From Hyphococcus sp. (lineage in GTDB: Bacteria; Pseudomonadota; Alphaproteobacteria; Caulobacterales; Parvularculaceae), in contig JANQON010000003.1 in NCBI GenBank assembly GCA_028289605.1, forward strand, positions 1-64,000: a DNA stretch of 64,000 bases, read 5' to 3'. Below are positions 17,967 to 26,284 of this stretch, piece by piece. A program made the translations under genes and the position numbers. The notes beneath the pieces were generated by a model. It made no database searches. It saw nothing but the letters and a program-made list of their open reading frames with translations, and was not told where the DNA came from. Position 1 is the stretch's first letter. Each line of letters opens with the position of its first letter.

Positions 17967-19766
17967 GTGAAGAGCAACGATGTGCGAGTGGGACTGATGG
18001 TTGAGAACGCAAAGGCGTTTTCTGAAATGGCGCGCGGCGAAGACGCCGACAGCGCGGCTCAAGGCGACGCCGCAATCGGCGAAGCCGGCGCCGGCTTGCA
18101 TGACGGACAGCCTGCGGCCGACGGCGCCCTCCAGTCAATGTTCGAATACGACCCTTCCCGGGGCGTGCTGCACTGGTCGGACGAAAGCGCCGCAGCGCGC
18201 ATTCTCGGCGTCGCCGCCGATGCGTCGATCAGTTCGCTGGAGGCGTTCAACAAACGGATTGACGAGGGCGCCGCGCCCGAACGCGACGACGCGTTTTCTG
18301 GACGCGCTCAAAGCTATTTCTGCGAATATCGCCTGCGCCGCGACGACGGACAGGCCCATTGGGTTGAAGAACGGGGGGGCTGGATTGGCCAGGAAGGTCA
18401 ACGCCGGCTCATCAGCGTCGTGCGCTCCATTGAGAGCCAGAAACAACGCGACGCGCGCCTTGCATGGCTCGCAACCAACGACGAGCTGACAGGGCACTTA
18501 AATCGCGTATGTCTGCGTCGCGAACTGGAAGGCGCCATAGATCAGGCGAGCCGCGAAAACCGCAGCGCCGCCTATGTCCTGGCGGGTATCGACGACCTGG
18601 GCGCCGTGAATGCGGATTTCGGCTTTGAAGCCGCCGACAAAGTGATCGTCGAAATATCAAACCGCCTGGCTTCGGTGCTCGGGCCGGAAGATCATATCGG
18701 CCGCGTTGCGGGCACCAAATTCGGTATCGTCATCGCCCATTGCGATGAAGCATGCCTGCGCAGCACATGCGCTCGGCTGATGAACGCCGTGCGCGAAAGC
18801 GTCATTGAAACCCGCCGCGGCGGGGTTGCTGCGTCGATCTGCATCGGCGCGGTCAAAATTCCGGACAACGCCGACAATTCCAATGTCGCCATGGCTCGCG
18901 CGGAAGCGGCGCTCGACGCCGCCAAGCGCCAGGGCAAGTCTAGCTGGTCGGCGTTTTCCGAGAAAACCGATACTGTCTCTATGCGCCGGCGGAACACCCA
19001 TATGTCCGACGTGATTTTGACCGCATTGAACGAACGCCGGGTTCGCCTCGCCTTTCAACCCATCGTCGCCGACCTTGACGAAACGCCGAAGAAGTTTGAG
19101 TGCCTTATCCGGATGCGCGGGGATGACGGCCAGGAGATTCCGGCGCCGGAATTTATTCCGGCTGCGGAGCGGTTGGGTCTTGTTCATCTGCTGGACCGGC
19201 GTGTTTTGGAACTGGCGACCAACACGCTGGAGGTTTGTCCGAATATTCATCTCAACGTGAATATTTCGATGGAAACCGTAAAAGACTTTGTCTGGGCTGA
19301 GGGCTATATTTCGCACTTGCGCGCAAATCAGCATCTTGCGCCCCGCATTACGGTGGAACTCACCGAAACGCAGGTTATCGACGCCATCGATGCGTCAATC
19401 GAGTTTGTTCAGGAAATCAAAAAGCTCGGATGTTCGTTCGGGATCGATGATTTCGGCGCGGGATATACGTCTTTCCGCAATCTCAAAGCAATGGACATCG
19501 ACATCCTGAAGATTGACGGCTCTTTCGTGACGGGCGTTTCTTCGTCGCGCGAGAACCAGCTGTTTGTCCGAACCCTCCTTGATCTGGCGCGTAATTTCGG
19601 CATGCAGACCGTCGCTGAATGGGTCGACAACGAGGCTGACGCAATGCTGTTGAAGGGCCTCGGCGTCGACTATCTCCAGGGCTTCTTGCTGGGAAAACCG
19701 GAAACCACGCCGGAATGGCTTCCCGAAGGCGCGCCGAACGAGCCGCCGACCCGGCCGCAGCGGTAG
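17967..19766 (+). CDS. PAS/degenerate GGDEF/EAL cyclic-di-GMP protein
   Basis: A 599-residue cytoplasmic signalling protein with no membrane segments. A PAS-like domain covers about residues 55-160, a GGDEF-like domain 165-330 and an EAL domain 350-585. The GGDEF signature is AGTKF at 248-252, so cyclase activity is unlikely. The EAL domain keeps likely metal and catalytic residues: E378 (as ECL), N432, E467 of ELTE, D494/D495 of DDFGAGY, K515, E551 and Q571. It is therefore a probable c-di-GMP phosphodiesterase regulated by the N-terminal domains. An internal ATG at 17997 is an alternative start. It is convergent with phaR. Confidence 0.85.
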   Translation: MKSNDVRVGLMVENAKAFSEMARGEDADSAAQGDAAIGEAGAGLHDGQPAADGALQSMFEYDPSRGVLHWSDESAAARILGVAADASISSLEAFNKRIDEGAAPERDDAFSGRAQSYFCEYRLRRDDGQAHWVEERGGWIGQEGQRRLISVVRSIESQKQRDARLAWLATNDELTGHLNRVCLRRELEGAIDQASRENRSAAYVLAGIDDLGAVNADFGFEAADKVIVEISNRLASVLGPEDHIGRVAGTKFGIVIAHCDEACLRSTCARLMNAVRESVIETRRGGVAASICIGAVKIPDNADNSNVAMARAEAALDAAKRQGKSSWSAFSEKTDTVSMRRRNTHMSDVILTALNERRVRLAFQPIVADLDETPKKFECLIRMRGDDGQEIPAPEFIPAAERLGLVHLLDRRVLELATNTLEVCPNIHLNVNISMETVKDFVWAEGYISHLRANQHLAPRITVELTETQVIDAIDASIEFVQEIKKLGCSFGIDDFGAGYTSFRNLKAMDIDILKIDGSFVTGVSSSRENQLFVRTLLDLARNFGMQTVAEWVDNEADAMLLKGLGVDYLQGFLLGKPETTPEWLPEGAPNEPPTRPQR

Positions 19767-19786
19767 GCCGAGCGGCGCCGACCCCC

Positions 19787-20389
19787 TCAGGCGCCTTTTT
19801 TCTCCAGTTCTTCCAGTTTTTCCCGCAACGTCGCCAGTTGCGACTTCAACTCGTCAATTTCAGCCGGGTCTTCTTCGGTCTTGCCCTGTCCATACATGCC
19901 GGTCATCGGCGAAAACATTTTCATGGCCTGATTGTAGAGTTCCATGTTCTTGCGGACGCCTTCCTCGAACATGGCGTAGCCGGGCGTGGCGCCAAAGGCG
20001 TCGCGCATTTTCTGGCGCAGATTGTCCTGGTTCTGAGAAAACGCATTCATGCTCATTTCTAAATAGGAAGGCACGAAGTTCTGCAGGGAATCGCCATAAA
20101 AGCGGATAAGCTGGCGCAGAAACTGTATCGGCAGCAGGTTTTGGCCCTTGCTTTCCTCTTCGAAAATAATCTGCGTCAGGACGGAATGCGTGATGTCGTC
20201 GTTTGACTTGGCGTCGTAGACGACAAAATCCTCGCCGTTTTTCACCATCTCCGCCAGGAAATCGAGCGTCACGTAAGAACTCGTCGCTGTATTGTAGAGC
20301 CGGCGATTGGCGTATTTTTTGATGACGACGGCGTCGTCGGCGCCGTTGGCCGCCGGCTTGGCGCCGGCCGTTTTGTCGTTGTCGGTCAT
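19787..20389 (-). CDS. phaR: Polyhydroxyalkanoate synthesis repressor PhaR
   Basis: A 200-residue DNA- and PHB-binding repressor that couples granule formation to gene expression. The N-terminal domain is the PHA accumulation regulator fold with IKKYANRRLYNTATSSYVTL and IIFEEESKGQNLLP. The C-terminus is a charged coiled-coil ending in LEELEKKGA. ATG 20389 follows a GGGAGA site; the longer in-frame open frame to 20821 is not family-like. It diverges from phaA-phaB, with likely operators in between. Confidence 0.93.
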   Translation of the reverse strand: MTDNDKTAGAKPAANGADDAVVIKKYANRRLYNTATSSYVTLDFLAEMVKNGEDFVVYDAKSNDDITHSVLTQIIFEEESKGQNLLPIQFLRQLIRFYGDSLQNFVPSYLEMSMNAFSQNQDNLRQKMRDAFGATPGYAMFEEGVRKNMELYNQAMKMFSPMTGMYGQGKTEEDPAEIDELKSQLATLREKLEELEKKGA

Positions 20390-20678
20390 GGTGTCGTCTC
20401 CCGTTGTCGCGCCCTCTGTCAGAGAAGGCGTGTCGCCCGGCGCGCTTCCCCTCGCGCTGAGCGACGCATTTTTGCGGCGCACTCTATTTGTGCGTATGCT
20501 AAAGCTGCTATAGCACGAATTTACGGGTTTTCTACGCATCTCTTCGGAGATCGCGAGGAAAAGCAAAGACTTGTGGGGTTTCGGGCGGATCTGGCGCGCG
20601 CCGCGCGGCCATGAACGCCTGCAAAAAATGGAAAATCGGCCGGGATTGTCCGGCTCATCGCAATCAGGAGCAGAAGTT
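20390..20678. promoter_or_regulatory. phaR-phaA divergent control region with TGC-rich dyad
   Basis: The 289-base region holds promoters in both directions. A perfect 10-bp palindrome tgctatagca lies at 20506-20515, preceded by further tgc words at 20491 and 20497, and gtgc at 20490-20493 matches gcac at 20513-20516. PhaR of Paracoccus is known to bind TGC-rich sites between phaC and phaP, so autoregulation here is plausible. This is an inference. Confidence 0.4.
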
Positions 20679-21854
20679 ATGACCAATGCGGTAATCGTGT
20701 CAGCAGCGCGCACGGGGATTGGATCGTTCGGCGGCGGGCTGTCGACCGTGCCGGCGGCGAGCTTGGGGGAGACGGTCCTCTCCGCCGCGATCGAGCGGGC
20801 CGGGATTGAAGGCGGCGACATCGGCGAAGTGGTGATGGGCCACGTGCTGCAAGCCGCTCAGGGACAGAACTCGGCGCGTCAGGCGAGCGTCGGCGCCGGC
20901 GTGCCGGTCGAAAGGCCCGCCAGCACCATCAATCAGGTTTGCGGATCGGGCCTTCGCGCTGTCGCCATGGCGGCCCAGACCGTCACGCTCGGCGACGCGG
21001 ATATCGTCGCCGCCGGCGGCCACGAAAACATGTCGATGGCGCCCCATGCGAGCTTGATGCGGCCCGGCGTTAAGATGGGACCGGCGACATTTGTCGACAC
21101 CATGATCACGGACGGCCTGTGGGACGCGTTCAACAACTACCATATGGGGCAGACGGCGGAGAATCTCGCTGAGAAGTACCAGGTCACCCGCGAGGAGCAG
21201 GACGCCTTCGCCGTCGCCAGCCAGAACAAGGCGGAAGCCGCAAAAAAAGCCGGCAAGTTCAAGGACGAGATCACGCCTGTCGTCATCAAGACCCGCAAAG
21301 GGGAAGTTGTTTTTGACGAAGACGAATACATCCGGGAAGGGGCGACCATTGACGGCGTGTCGGGCCTAAAGCCCGCCTTCAAGCGCGACGGCGGCTCGGT
21401 CACGGCGGCGAACGCATCCGGTTTGAACGACGGCGCCGCAGCCCTGATCGTGATGTCAGAGAAGGAAGCCGACAAGCGCGGCCTCGATCCGATCGCCCGC
21501 ATCGCTTCCTGGGCCCATTGCGGCGTCGATCCGTCGATCATGGGCATCGGTCCTGCGCCCGCTTCGCGCAAAGCGCTGGAAAAAGCCGGCTGGTCGCTTG
21601 ACGATGTCGATCTGATCGAAGCCAATGAAGCGTTCGCCGCGCAAGCGCTGTCGGTGGGCAAAGAGCTTGGCTGGGATCCGGAGAAGGTCAACGTGAATGG
21701 CGGCGCCATCGCGCTTGGCCACCCAATCGGCGCTTCCGGCGCGCGCATTCTGATCACCCTCTTGCATGAGATGCAGCGGGACGGCAAAGCCAAGGGACTG
21801 GCGACGCTTTGCATCGGAGGCGGCATGGGGATCGCCATGTGCGTGGAGCGCTAG
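20679..21854 (+). CDS. phaA: Acetyl-CoA C-acetyltransferase (beta-ketothiolase)
   Basis: It condenses two acetyl-CoA into acetoacetyl-CoA, the first step of PHB synthesis. The product has 391 residues with active-site C88 in [10 protein letters not shown]348 in [10 protein letters not shown] and C378 in LCIGGGMG, matching the Zoogloea thiolase positions closely. ATG 20679 follows AGGAG at 20667. It is 64 bases upstream of phaB on the same strand and divergent from phaR, so it is the biosynthetic thiolase. Confidence 0.96.
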   Translation: MTNAVIVSAARTGIGSFGGGLSTVPAASLGETVLSAAIERAGIEGGDIGEVVMGHVLQAAQGQNSARQASVGAGVPVERPASTINQVCGSGLRAVAMAAQTVTLGDADIVAAGGHENMSMAPHASLMRPGVKMGPATFVDTMITDGLWDAFNNYHMGQTAENLAEKYQVTREEQDAFAVASQNKAEAAKKAGKFKDEITPVVIKTRKGEVVFDEDEYIREGATIDGVSGLKPAFKRDGGSVTAANASGLNDGAAALIVMSEKEADKRGLDPIARIASWAHCGVDPSIMGIGPAPASRKALEKAGWSLDDVDLIEANEAFAAQALSVGKELGWDPEKVNVNGGAIALGHPIGASGARILITLLHEMQRDGKAKGLATLCIGGGMGIAMCVER

Positions 21855-21918
21855 CGCGCCCGCGCCGTGAAGCTGGATTTGGTGTGGATACGGAATAAAT
21901 TCGATAGGGAGAAAACGA

Positions 21919-22644
21919 ATGGCACGAAATGCAATCGTTACCGGCGGCACGCGAGGCATCGGCGCCGCCATCGCGAAAAAGCTGAAAGACAATGGCTGCA
22001 CGGTTGCGGCGACATATGCAGGCAATGATGAAGCCGCAGCCAAATTCAAGGAAGAAACCGGCATCAATGTTTTTAAGTGGGATGTCGGCGACTATGAGGC
22101 GTGCAGGGCCGGCGTCGCGGAAGTTGAAGCGGCGCAGGGACCGACCGACATTCTGGTGAACAACGCCGGCATCACTCGCGACGGCATGTTTCACAAGATC
22201 GGACCGGAGCAGTGGAGTCAGGTAATCCGCGCAGACCTCGATTCGGTTTTCAATATGACCCACCAGGTGTTTCCGGGCATGCGCGAGCGCGGATTCGGCC
22301 GCATCGTGAACATCTCGTCCATCAACGGACAGAAAGGCCAAATGGGCCAGACCAACTATTCCGCGGCGAAGGCGGGCATGATCGGGTTCACCCGCGCCCT
22401 GGCTCAGGAAGGCGCGTTCAAAGGCGTGACGGTCAATGCCGTGGCGCCCGGCTACATCGCCACCGACATGGTCTCAGCGATGCCGGAAGAGGCTTTGAAA
22501 AAGATCACGGCGCAAATCCCGGTCGGCCGCCTGGGCGAAGCCGACGAAATCGGCGATTGCGTCGCATTTTTGGCTGACGATAACGCCGGATTCATCACCG
22601 GCGCCGTTCTGACCGCCAATGGCGGGCAATATATTGCGGCGTAA
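21919..22644 (+). CDS. phaB: Acetoacetyl-CoA reductase
   Basis: It reduces acetoacetyl-CoA to (R)-3-hydroxybutyryl-CoA with NADPH for PHB synthesis. This 241-residue short-chain dehydrogenase has the nucleotide motif TGGTRGIG near residue 8, NNAG at 81-84 and the Ser134-Tyr147-Lys151 triad. The stretch NISSINGQKGQMGQTNYSAA closely follows PhaB proteins rather than FabG. The operon ends at a terminator after this gene, and no phaC is in the window. Confidence 0.94.
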   Translation: MARNAIVTGGTRGIGAAIAKKLKDNGCTVAATYAGNDEAAAKFKEETGINVFKWDVGDYEACRAGVAEVEAAQGPTDILVNNAGITRDGMFHKIGPEQWSQVIRADLDSVFNMTHQVFPGMRERGFGRIVNISSINGQKGQMGQTNYSAAKAGMIGFTRALAQEGAFKGVTVNAVAPGYIATDMVSAMPEEALKKITAQIPVGRLGEADEIGDCVAFLADDNAGFITGAVLTANGGQYIAA

Positions 22645-22667
22645 GATCCCCTGAGATCGGTGCGTTT

Positions 22668-22712
22668 GGAGGGCTTTTTCGCTTTGCAGCAGGCGGAAAG
22701 GCCCTTTTTTTA
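22668..22712 (+). terminator. Intrinsic terminator after phaB
   Basis: A GC arm gagggc is followed by a loop region and then the complementary ggccct with a run of seven T at about 22704-22711. It lies 24 bases after the phaB stop and before the next gene, so it likely ends the phaA-phaB transcript. Confidence 0.7.
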
Positions 22713-22732
22713 ACAAATTGGGGCGTTAGATA

Positions 22733-23611
22733 ATGTCCTCAATGAGTGGGATGCCGTGGAACATCATCGCCGCCTTGACGGCGGCCGCGCTTTGCGTCGT
22801 CGCGCCTGCAGGGGCTGAAGCCTCGCCGGCGCAGCTTGCCGTTGCGCAGTCGTCTTCCAATCCCTTTTCGGCGCTGGTCGGCGAAAAGCGCGAGCGCCGG
22901 GCGGAGCGTCAGGGCGCTCCGGTTGAGCGATATGTTCTGGCGTCGGACGATCGCGCCTTGTTGATCCAGGCGCGCACGCGGACGGCGCGGGTTAAGTTTT
23001 TATGCGGGCCAAGCGATGAGCGTATTGAATGCACGCTTGATCCAGATAATCCGTCTCCTGAGATTTACCTGCTCACCGTGACGCGCGGCCCCCGCGGGGA
23101 TTCCATATTCAAGGACCCTGACGGCGCAACGCTGCTGCGGATCGCCTCCTATGGCGGCGCCACGGTATTCTGGCCGGGGGAGGCGCAAGGTCAGGCGGCG
23201 TCCAAGTCTTTTGGAGATGATCGCACGGTTGAACTGGCGTTTGCGGATTTTGCGACCGCGGAGCGCCGCGCAAAGTCTGCAACCGCTGTGATCAGCGCTT
23301 TGACAGGAGCGCCGATTACCTTTGACATCGCCCCGGAAGTCGTTGCGTCGCTGGCGGGCGAGAACGCGAACGCCGCCGTGCTCGCCGACGCCGTCGTTCG
23401 CGCGGCAAAGGGAATCAAGGAGGTCGCGGACGATCCAACCGGGGCCCGCGCGCTCGCAGAGCGCATCAATCGCGTCCTGTTCGAAATCGGGTCATCTCCG
23501 ACGGTCGCATTCGACGGGCAAGCGCTTTTGGTCACGTTCGTCCCGGATCAGGACATCGCCGGGCGTCCATCTTCCCGCGCCATTGAGCGATTCCTGGAAG
23601 AATCTCTCTAG
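22733..23611 (+). CDS. Secreted DUF4908-like protein
   Basis: A 292-residue protein with an N-terminal signal peptide of about 30 residues ending near AGAEASPA. The mature part includes LLTVTRGPRGDSIF and GATVFWPGE, which resemble the alphaproteobacterial DUF4908 family, and a helical C-terminal half. No catalytic motif is seen. It starts soon after the phaB terminator and is followed by another small exported protein, which may be co-transcribed. Function unknown. Confidence 0.6.
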   Translation: MSSMSGMPWNIIAALTAAALCVVAPAGAEASPAQLAVAQSSSNPFSALVGEKRERRAERQGAPVERYVLASDDRALLIQARTRTARVKFLCGPSDERIECTLDPDNPSPEIYLLTVTRGPRGDSIFKDPDGATLLRIASYGGATVFWPGEAQGQAASKSFGDDRTVELAFADFATAERRAKSATAVISALTGAPITFDIAPEVVASLAGENANAAVLADAVVRAAKGIKEVADDPTGARALAERINRVLFEIGSSPTVAFDGQALLVTFVPDQDIAGRPSSRAIERFLEESL

Positions 23612-23645
23612 CGGATCGCCCATCGGCCTCAAAACGGCCAAAAAT

Positions 23646-24071
23646 ATGCTTACTATGCGCATGATGCTCATTCGCTTTGCAGCTTGCGCAACGCTTATTG
23701 CTGTGGCCGCCTTCGCCGGCGCCGCATCAGCGCAGTCGTTGAAAGACGCCAGAGCAAAAGAAGCCAGCGAACAGAGTTTCGCGCGCGAGGCGATTTACAC
23801 CCGTTCGGTCTGCGGCGGCGCCCTTGACGCAGAGATCGACTGGAAAAGCGCCGGAGACTGGCAGACAGGTTTGCTGATCGCTGAATGCGACCGGGCCCTT
23901 GGCGCGCTCGAAGCCGCCTGCCGCTCGGGCGAGCCGCGCGCCAAAGCGGTGACCCGCTTCATTTGTTCCGGAGATGGTTCGGGTGCGGAGCTTCGCGGCG
24001 CAACACTGCGCTACGGCGCAGCGCGCGGCGCGGACGCTTTCGAAGAAACCCAGGCTGTTCTCGGCGGCTGA
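23646..24071 (+). CDS. Small exported hypothetical protein
   Basis: A 141-residue protein. ATG 23646 opens a signal peptide (FAACATLIAVAAFAGAASA), and starts at 23655 or 23661 would also work. The mature part has three or four cysteines (CGGAL, AECDRAL, EAACRSG, FICSGDG), consistent with disulfides in the periplasm. The open frame runs upstream into the DUF4908 gene but only the signal-bearing part is convincing. No family recognised. It ends 23 bases before the convergent TetR gene. Confidence 0.55.
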   Translation: MLTMRMMLIRFAACATLIAVAAFAGAASAQSLKDARAKEASEQSFAREAIYTRSVCGGALDAEIDWKSAGDWQTGLLIAECDRALGALEAACRSGEPRAKAVTRFICSGDGSGAELRGATLRYGAARGADAFEETQAVLGG

Positions 24072-24094
24072 TTGCGGGCAACGCGTCGGCGAAC

Positions 24095-24745
24095 TCAGTC
24101 TGGCGTTGTCAGATAGCCGAAAACCAATTCCGCGACTTCGTGTACGAACTCTTCATTGCCCAGCGCCAATGCGGCGGGGACGCCGCGTTCGCGATAAACT
24201 GTCCATTCAGTAAATATCGCATTCAGAGAATAGTTCAGCATTTTCGCTGCCTTGACTGTGTCGGTGCGGCGCACTTCCTCCGCGTAGACATCGACAATCG
24301 CCTCAACGGTCTGGAATGCGCGTTCCTGGAGATGTCGCCAAACATCCTCATCCGCTTTCATTTTCTGTCGAAGGTAATGATGCGTCGCACGGATGATGTG
24401 CTTTTCCTGTTCCAGCTGTTCGTAGTTGTATTGAACGACCATGTGGAGCGCTGCGCGCAGGCTTCCTTCCGCGCGCAGTTCCGCTTCAAGATCGCTCGCC
24501 TGAACATCGGTTAAGCGCTGTTCCAGGCGAGCGCGCCACTCCTCCAGGAGCGCTTCCAAAAACGCGTCCTTGTCGGCGAAGTGACTGTAGATCGACCCGA
24601 CGGCCACGCCGGCTTCGCTCGCGATTTCGGTCACGGCGATCTGGTCGAACTCCTTTGTCTTCAAGAGCTTTTCGAGGGCCTGAAGCATTTTGGCGCGGGT
24701 CCGCAGGGCCCGGGGTTGGGTGCGCTTTACACGTTCCGCGGTCAT
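24095..24745 (-). CDS. TetR/AcrR family regulator
   Basis: A 216-residue repressor-type protein. The N-terminal helix-turn-helix is clear at residues 12-58, with FDQIAVTEIASEAGVAVGSI followed by YSHFADKDAF. The C-terminal ligand domain is all-helical and variable. ATG 24745 is chosen because the upstream extension is unlike the family. It diverges from the CPBP membrane protein with a 73-base AT-rich gap containing TGAATTCA at 24766-24773, which is a possible operator. The ligand is unknown. Confidence 0.88.
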   Translation of the reverse strand: MTAERVKRTQPRALRTRAKMLQALEKLLKTKEFDQIAVTEIASEAGVAVGSIYSHFADKDAFLEALLEEWRARLEQRLTDVQASDLEAELRAEGSLRAALHMVVQYNYEQLEQEKHIIRATHHYLRQKMKADEDVWRHLQERAFQTVEAIVDVYAEEVRRTDTVKAAKMLNYSLNAIFTEWTVYRERGVPAALALGNEEFVHEVAELVFGYLTTPD

Positions 24746-24818
24746 GGCGATATAAATATTGAACTTGAATTCATATTCATTTATTACGATGATTTGGCGT
24801 CGCGTCAAAGGGTTTGGG

Positions 24819-25556
24819 ATGTCAGATGTGATGGAATTTCTATTCGACAGGGGGCTCGGCGTCGGCGACGTCGCGTTGCTCTTCGGTTTATTTGTCGTAT
24901 GGCCCGTGGCCGGCTCGATATCGATGTGGCGCAATCCGCCTGAAAAAATGGACGCCAGCGAAGCCGGCACGCTGGAAACCTACGCCTATACGATCTGGAC
25001 GCTCTGGATTTCCGCCGGACTGGTGCTTGGCTGGTGGCTGTACGCAGGGCGCCCGCTGCACGCGCTCGGATTCCGTTTCGAATGGAACCCGGCGACAATC
25101 ATTGTCTGCGCTATTGTGGGATTGATTGTCCTTTACGGCGCTCTCAGCCTATTGCGCGTCCTGGTGAGTCGACGCCAGAGAGAAAAACTCCGTAACCAGA
25201 TTAAATCAATAAAATACGCCGAGCACATGATTCCGACGACCGGGCGGGCGTATCGACGCGCCATGGCGCTTTCCTTCACCGCCGGGATTACCGAAGAGAT
25301 CATCTTTCGCGGCTATCTGATTTGGACGCTTTCCCTTCTTATGCATCCCTGGGCGGCCGGCGCCGTTTCCGCGGCGCTGTTTGTGTTTTTGCACCGCTAT
25401 CAGGGGCTGACCGGCATGGCCTATGTGACGATGATCACTGTCGTGCTGACCGTATTGTTTCTCATATCCGGATCGCTGTGGCCCGTGATCGCCTTGCATA
25501 TCATGATCGACGTTCTCGCCATTACGCGATCGTGGGCGGCGGTGAAAGACGAGTAA
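24819..25556 (+). CDS. CPBP family intramembrane metalloprotease
   Basis: A 245-residue polytopic protein with the CAAX-protease/bacteriocin-processing family signatures: TEEIIFRGYL (glutamates and arginine), FVFLHRYQG (first histidine) and LHIMIDVLA (second histidine-containing motif). About six to seven membrane helices are visible. In-frame alternatives at 24759 (TTG) and 24789 exist, and ATG 24819 gives the most family-like N-terminus. It is divergent from tetR and probably controlled by it. Substrate unknown. Confidence 0.82.
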   Translation: MSDVMEFLFDRGLGVGDVALLFGLFVVWPVAGSISMWRNPPEKMDASEAGTLETYAYTIWTLWISAGLVLGWWLYAGRPLHALGFRFEWNPATIIVCAIVGLIVLYGALSLLRVLVSRRQREKLRNQIKSIKYAEHMIPTTGRAYRRAMALSFTAGITEEIIFRGYLIWTLSLLMHPWAAGAVSAALFVFLHRYQGLTGMAYVTMITVVLTVLFLISGSLWPVIALHIMIDVLAITRSWAAVKDE

Positions 25557-25579
25557 TAACGGCTGAGAGCGACACCCAA

Positions 25580-26221
25580 TCAGGCGGCCGCTTGCTCAAG
25601 GATCCCAACCCGCACGCCGTCAAAAACATATTGCGTCGACAGCGCCATGAGCAGCATGCCGAGAATGCGGGTGATGGCGTTCATGCCGGTGCGGCCAAGC
25701 ACGTCGCCGATCCGACTGGCGAAGGACATCATCGCAACGGCGATGAGGAGTACGATCACCATCGCCGCAAGCGCGGCGCCTTTGTCGAGCGTCGCAGCCC
25801 CCGGTCCCATCAACAGCATGATTGTCGCAATGGCCCCCGGTCCGGCCAACATCGGAATGGACAATGGGAAAAACGCAATGCTGTCGCGCGCGGACGCCTT
25901 GGGCCCCGGCGTTTTCGCTTGCGCCTCGCTGTCGGGATCAAAGAACATTCGAAATCCCATAATGAAGAGAATGATCCCCATCGCCGCCCGGAACGCCGCC
26001 ATGGAAACGCCGAGATGGTGAAGCAGCGCGTTGCCCGCGAGACCGAAAAACAAGAGGATCGCCACAGAATAGATCGCCGCCATCACCGCGATGCGCAGGC
26101 GTGCGCCCGGCGTTTCCTCTTTGGTGAGGGACGCGAATATGGGCGTCACCAGTATCGGGTCGATCACGATAAACAGCGTGACGAAAGCGGTGACGAATGT
26201 GGGCAGAAGCTCGGCGATCAT
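25580..26221 (-). CDS. MarC family integral membrane protein
   Basis: A 213-residue membrane protein with six hydrophobic helices. The start region FVTLFIVIDPILVTPIF carries the conserved MarC asparagine/aspartate-proline motif, and PLSIPMLAGPGAIATIMLL is the family hallmark for the second half. Despite the name, members are not proven antibiotic transporters. ATG 26221 is preferred over the upstream start at 26275 because it begins right before helix one. It lies 63 bases downstream of the GT4 gene on the same strand. Confidence 0.9.
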   Translation of the reverse strand: MIAELLPTFVTAFVTLFIVIDPILVTPIFASLTKEETPGARLRIAVMAAIYSVAILLFFGLAGNALLHHLGVSMAAFRAAMGIILFIMGFRMFFDPDSEAQAKTPGPKASARDSIAFFPLSIPMLAGPGAIATIMLLMGPGAATLDKGAALAAMVIVLLIAVAMMSFASRIGDVLGRTGMNAITRILGMLLMALSTQYVFDGVRVGILEQAAA

Positions 26222-26284
26222 GACGGCGCTCTTATGGTTTTTCCGGCTTCTGGCTGAAAAGACGCAACGGCGCAAGGCTGATTG

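Noticed and set aside
17725-17970. 81-residue frame before the EAL protein
   Set aside because: No ribosome site or family match; it overlaps the likely promoter of the next gene.
25322-26257. 311-residue frame opposite marC
   Set aside because: A His/Arg/Asp-rich shadow of the MarC coding strand.
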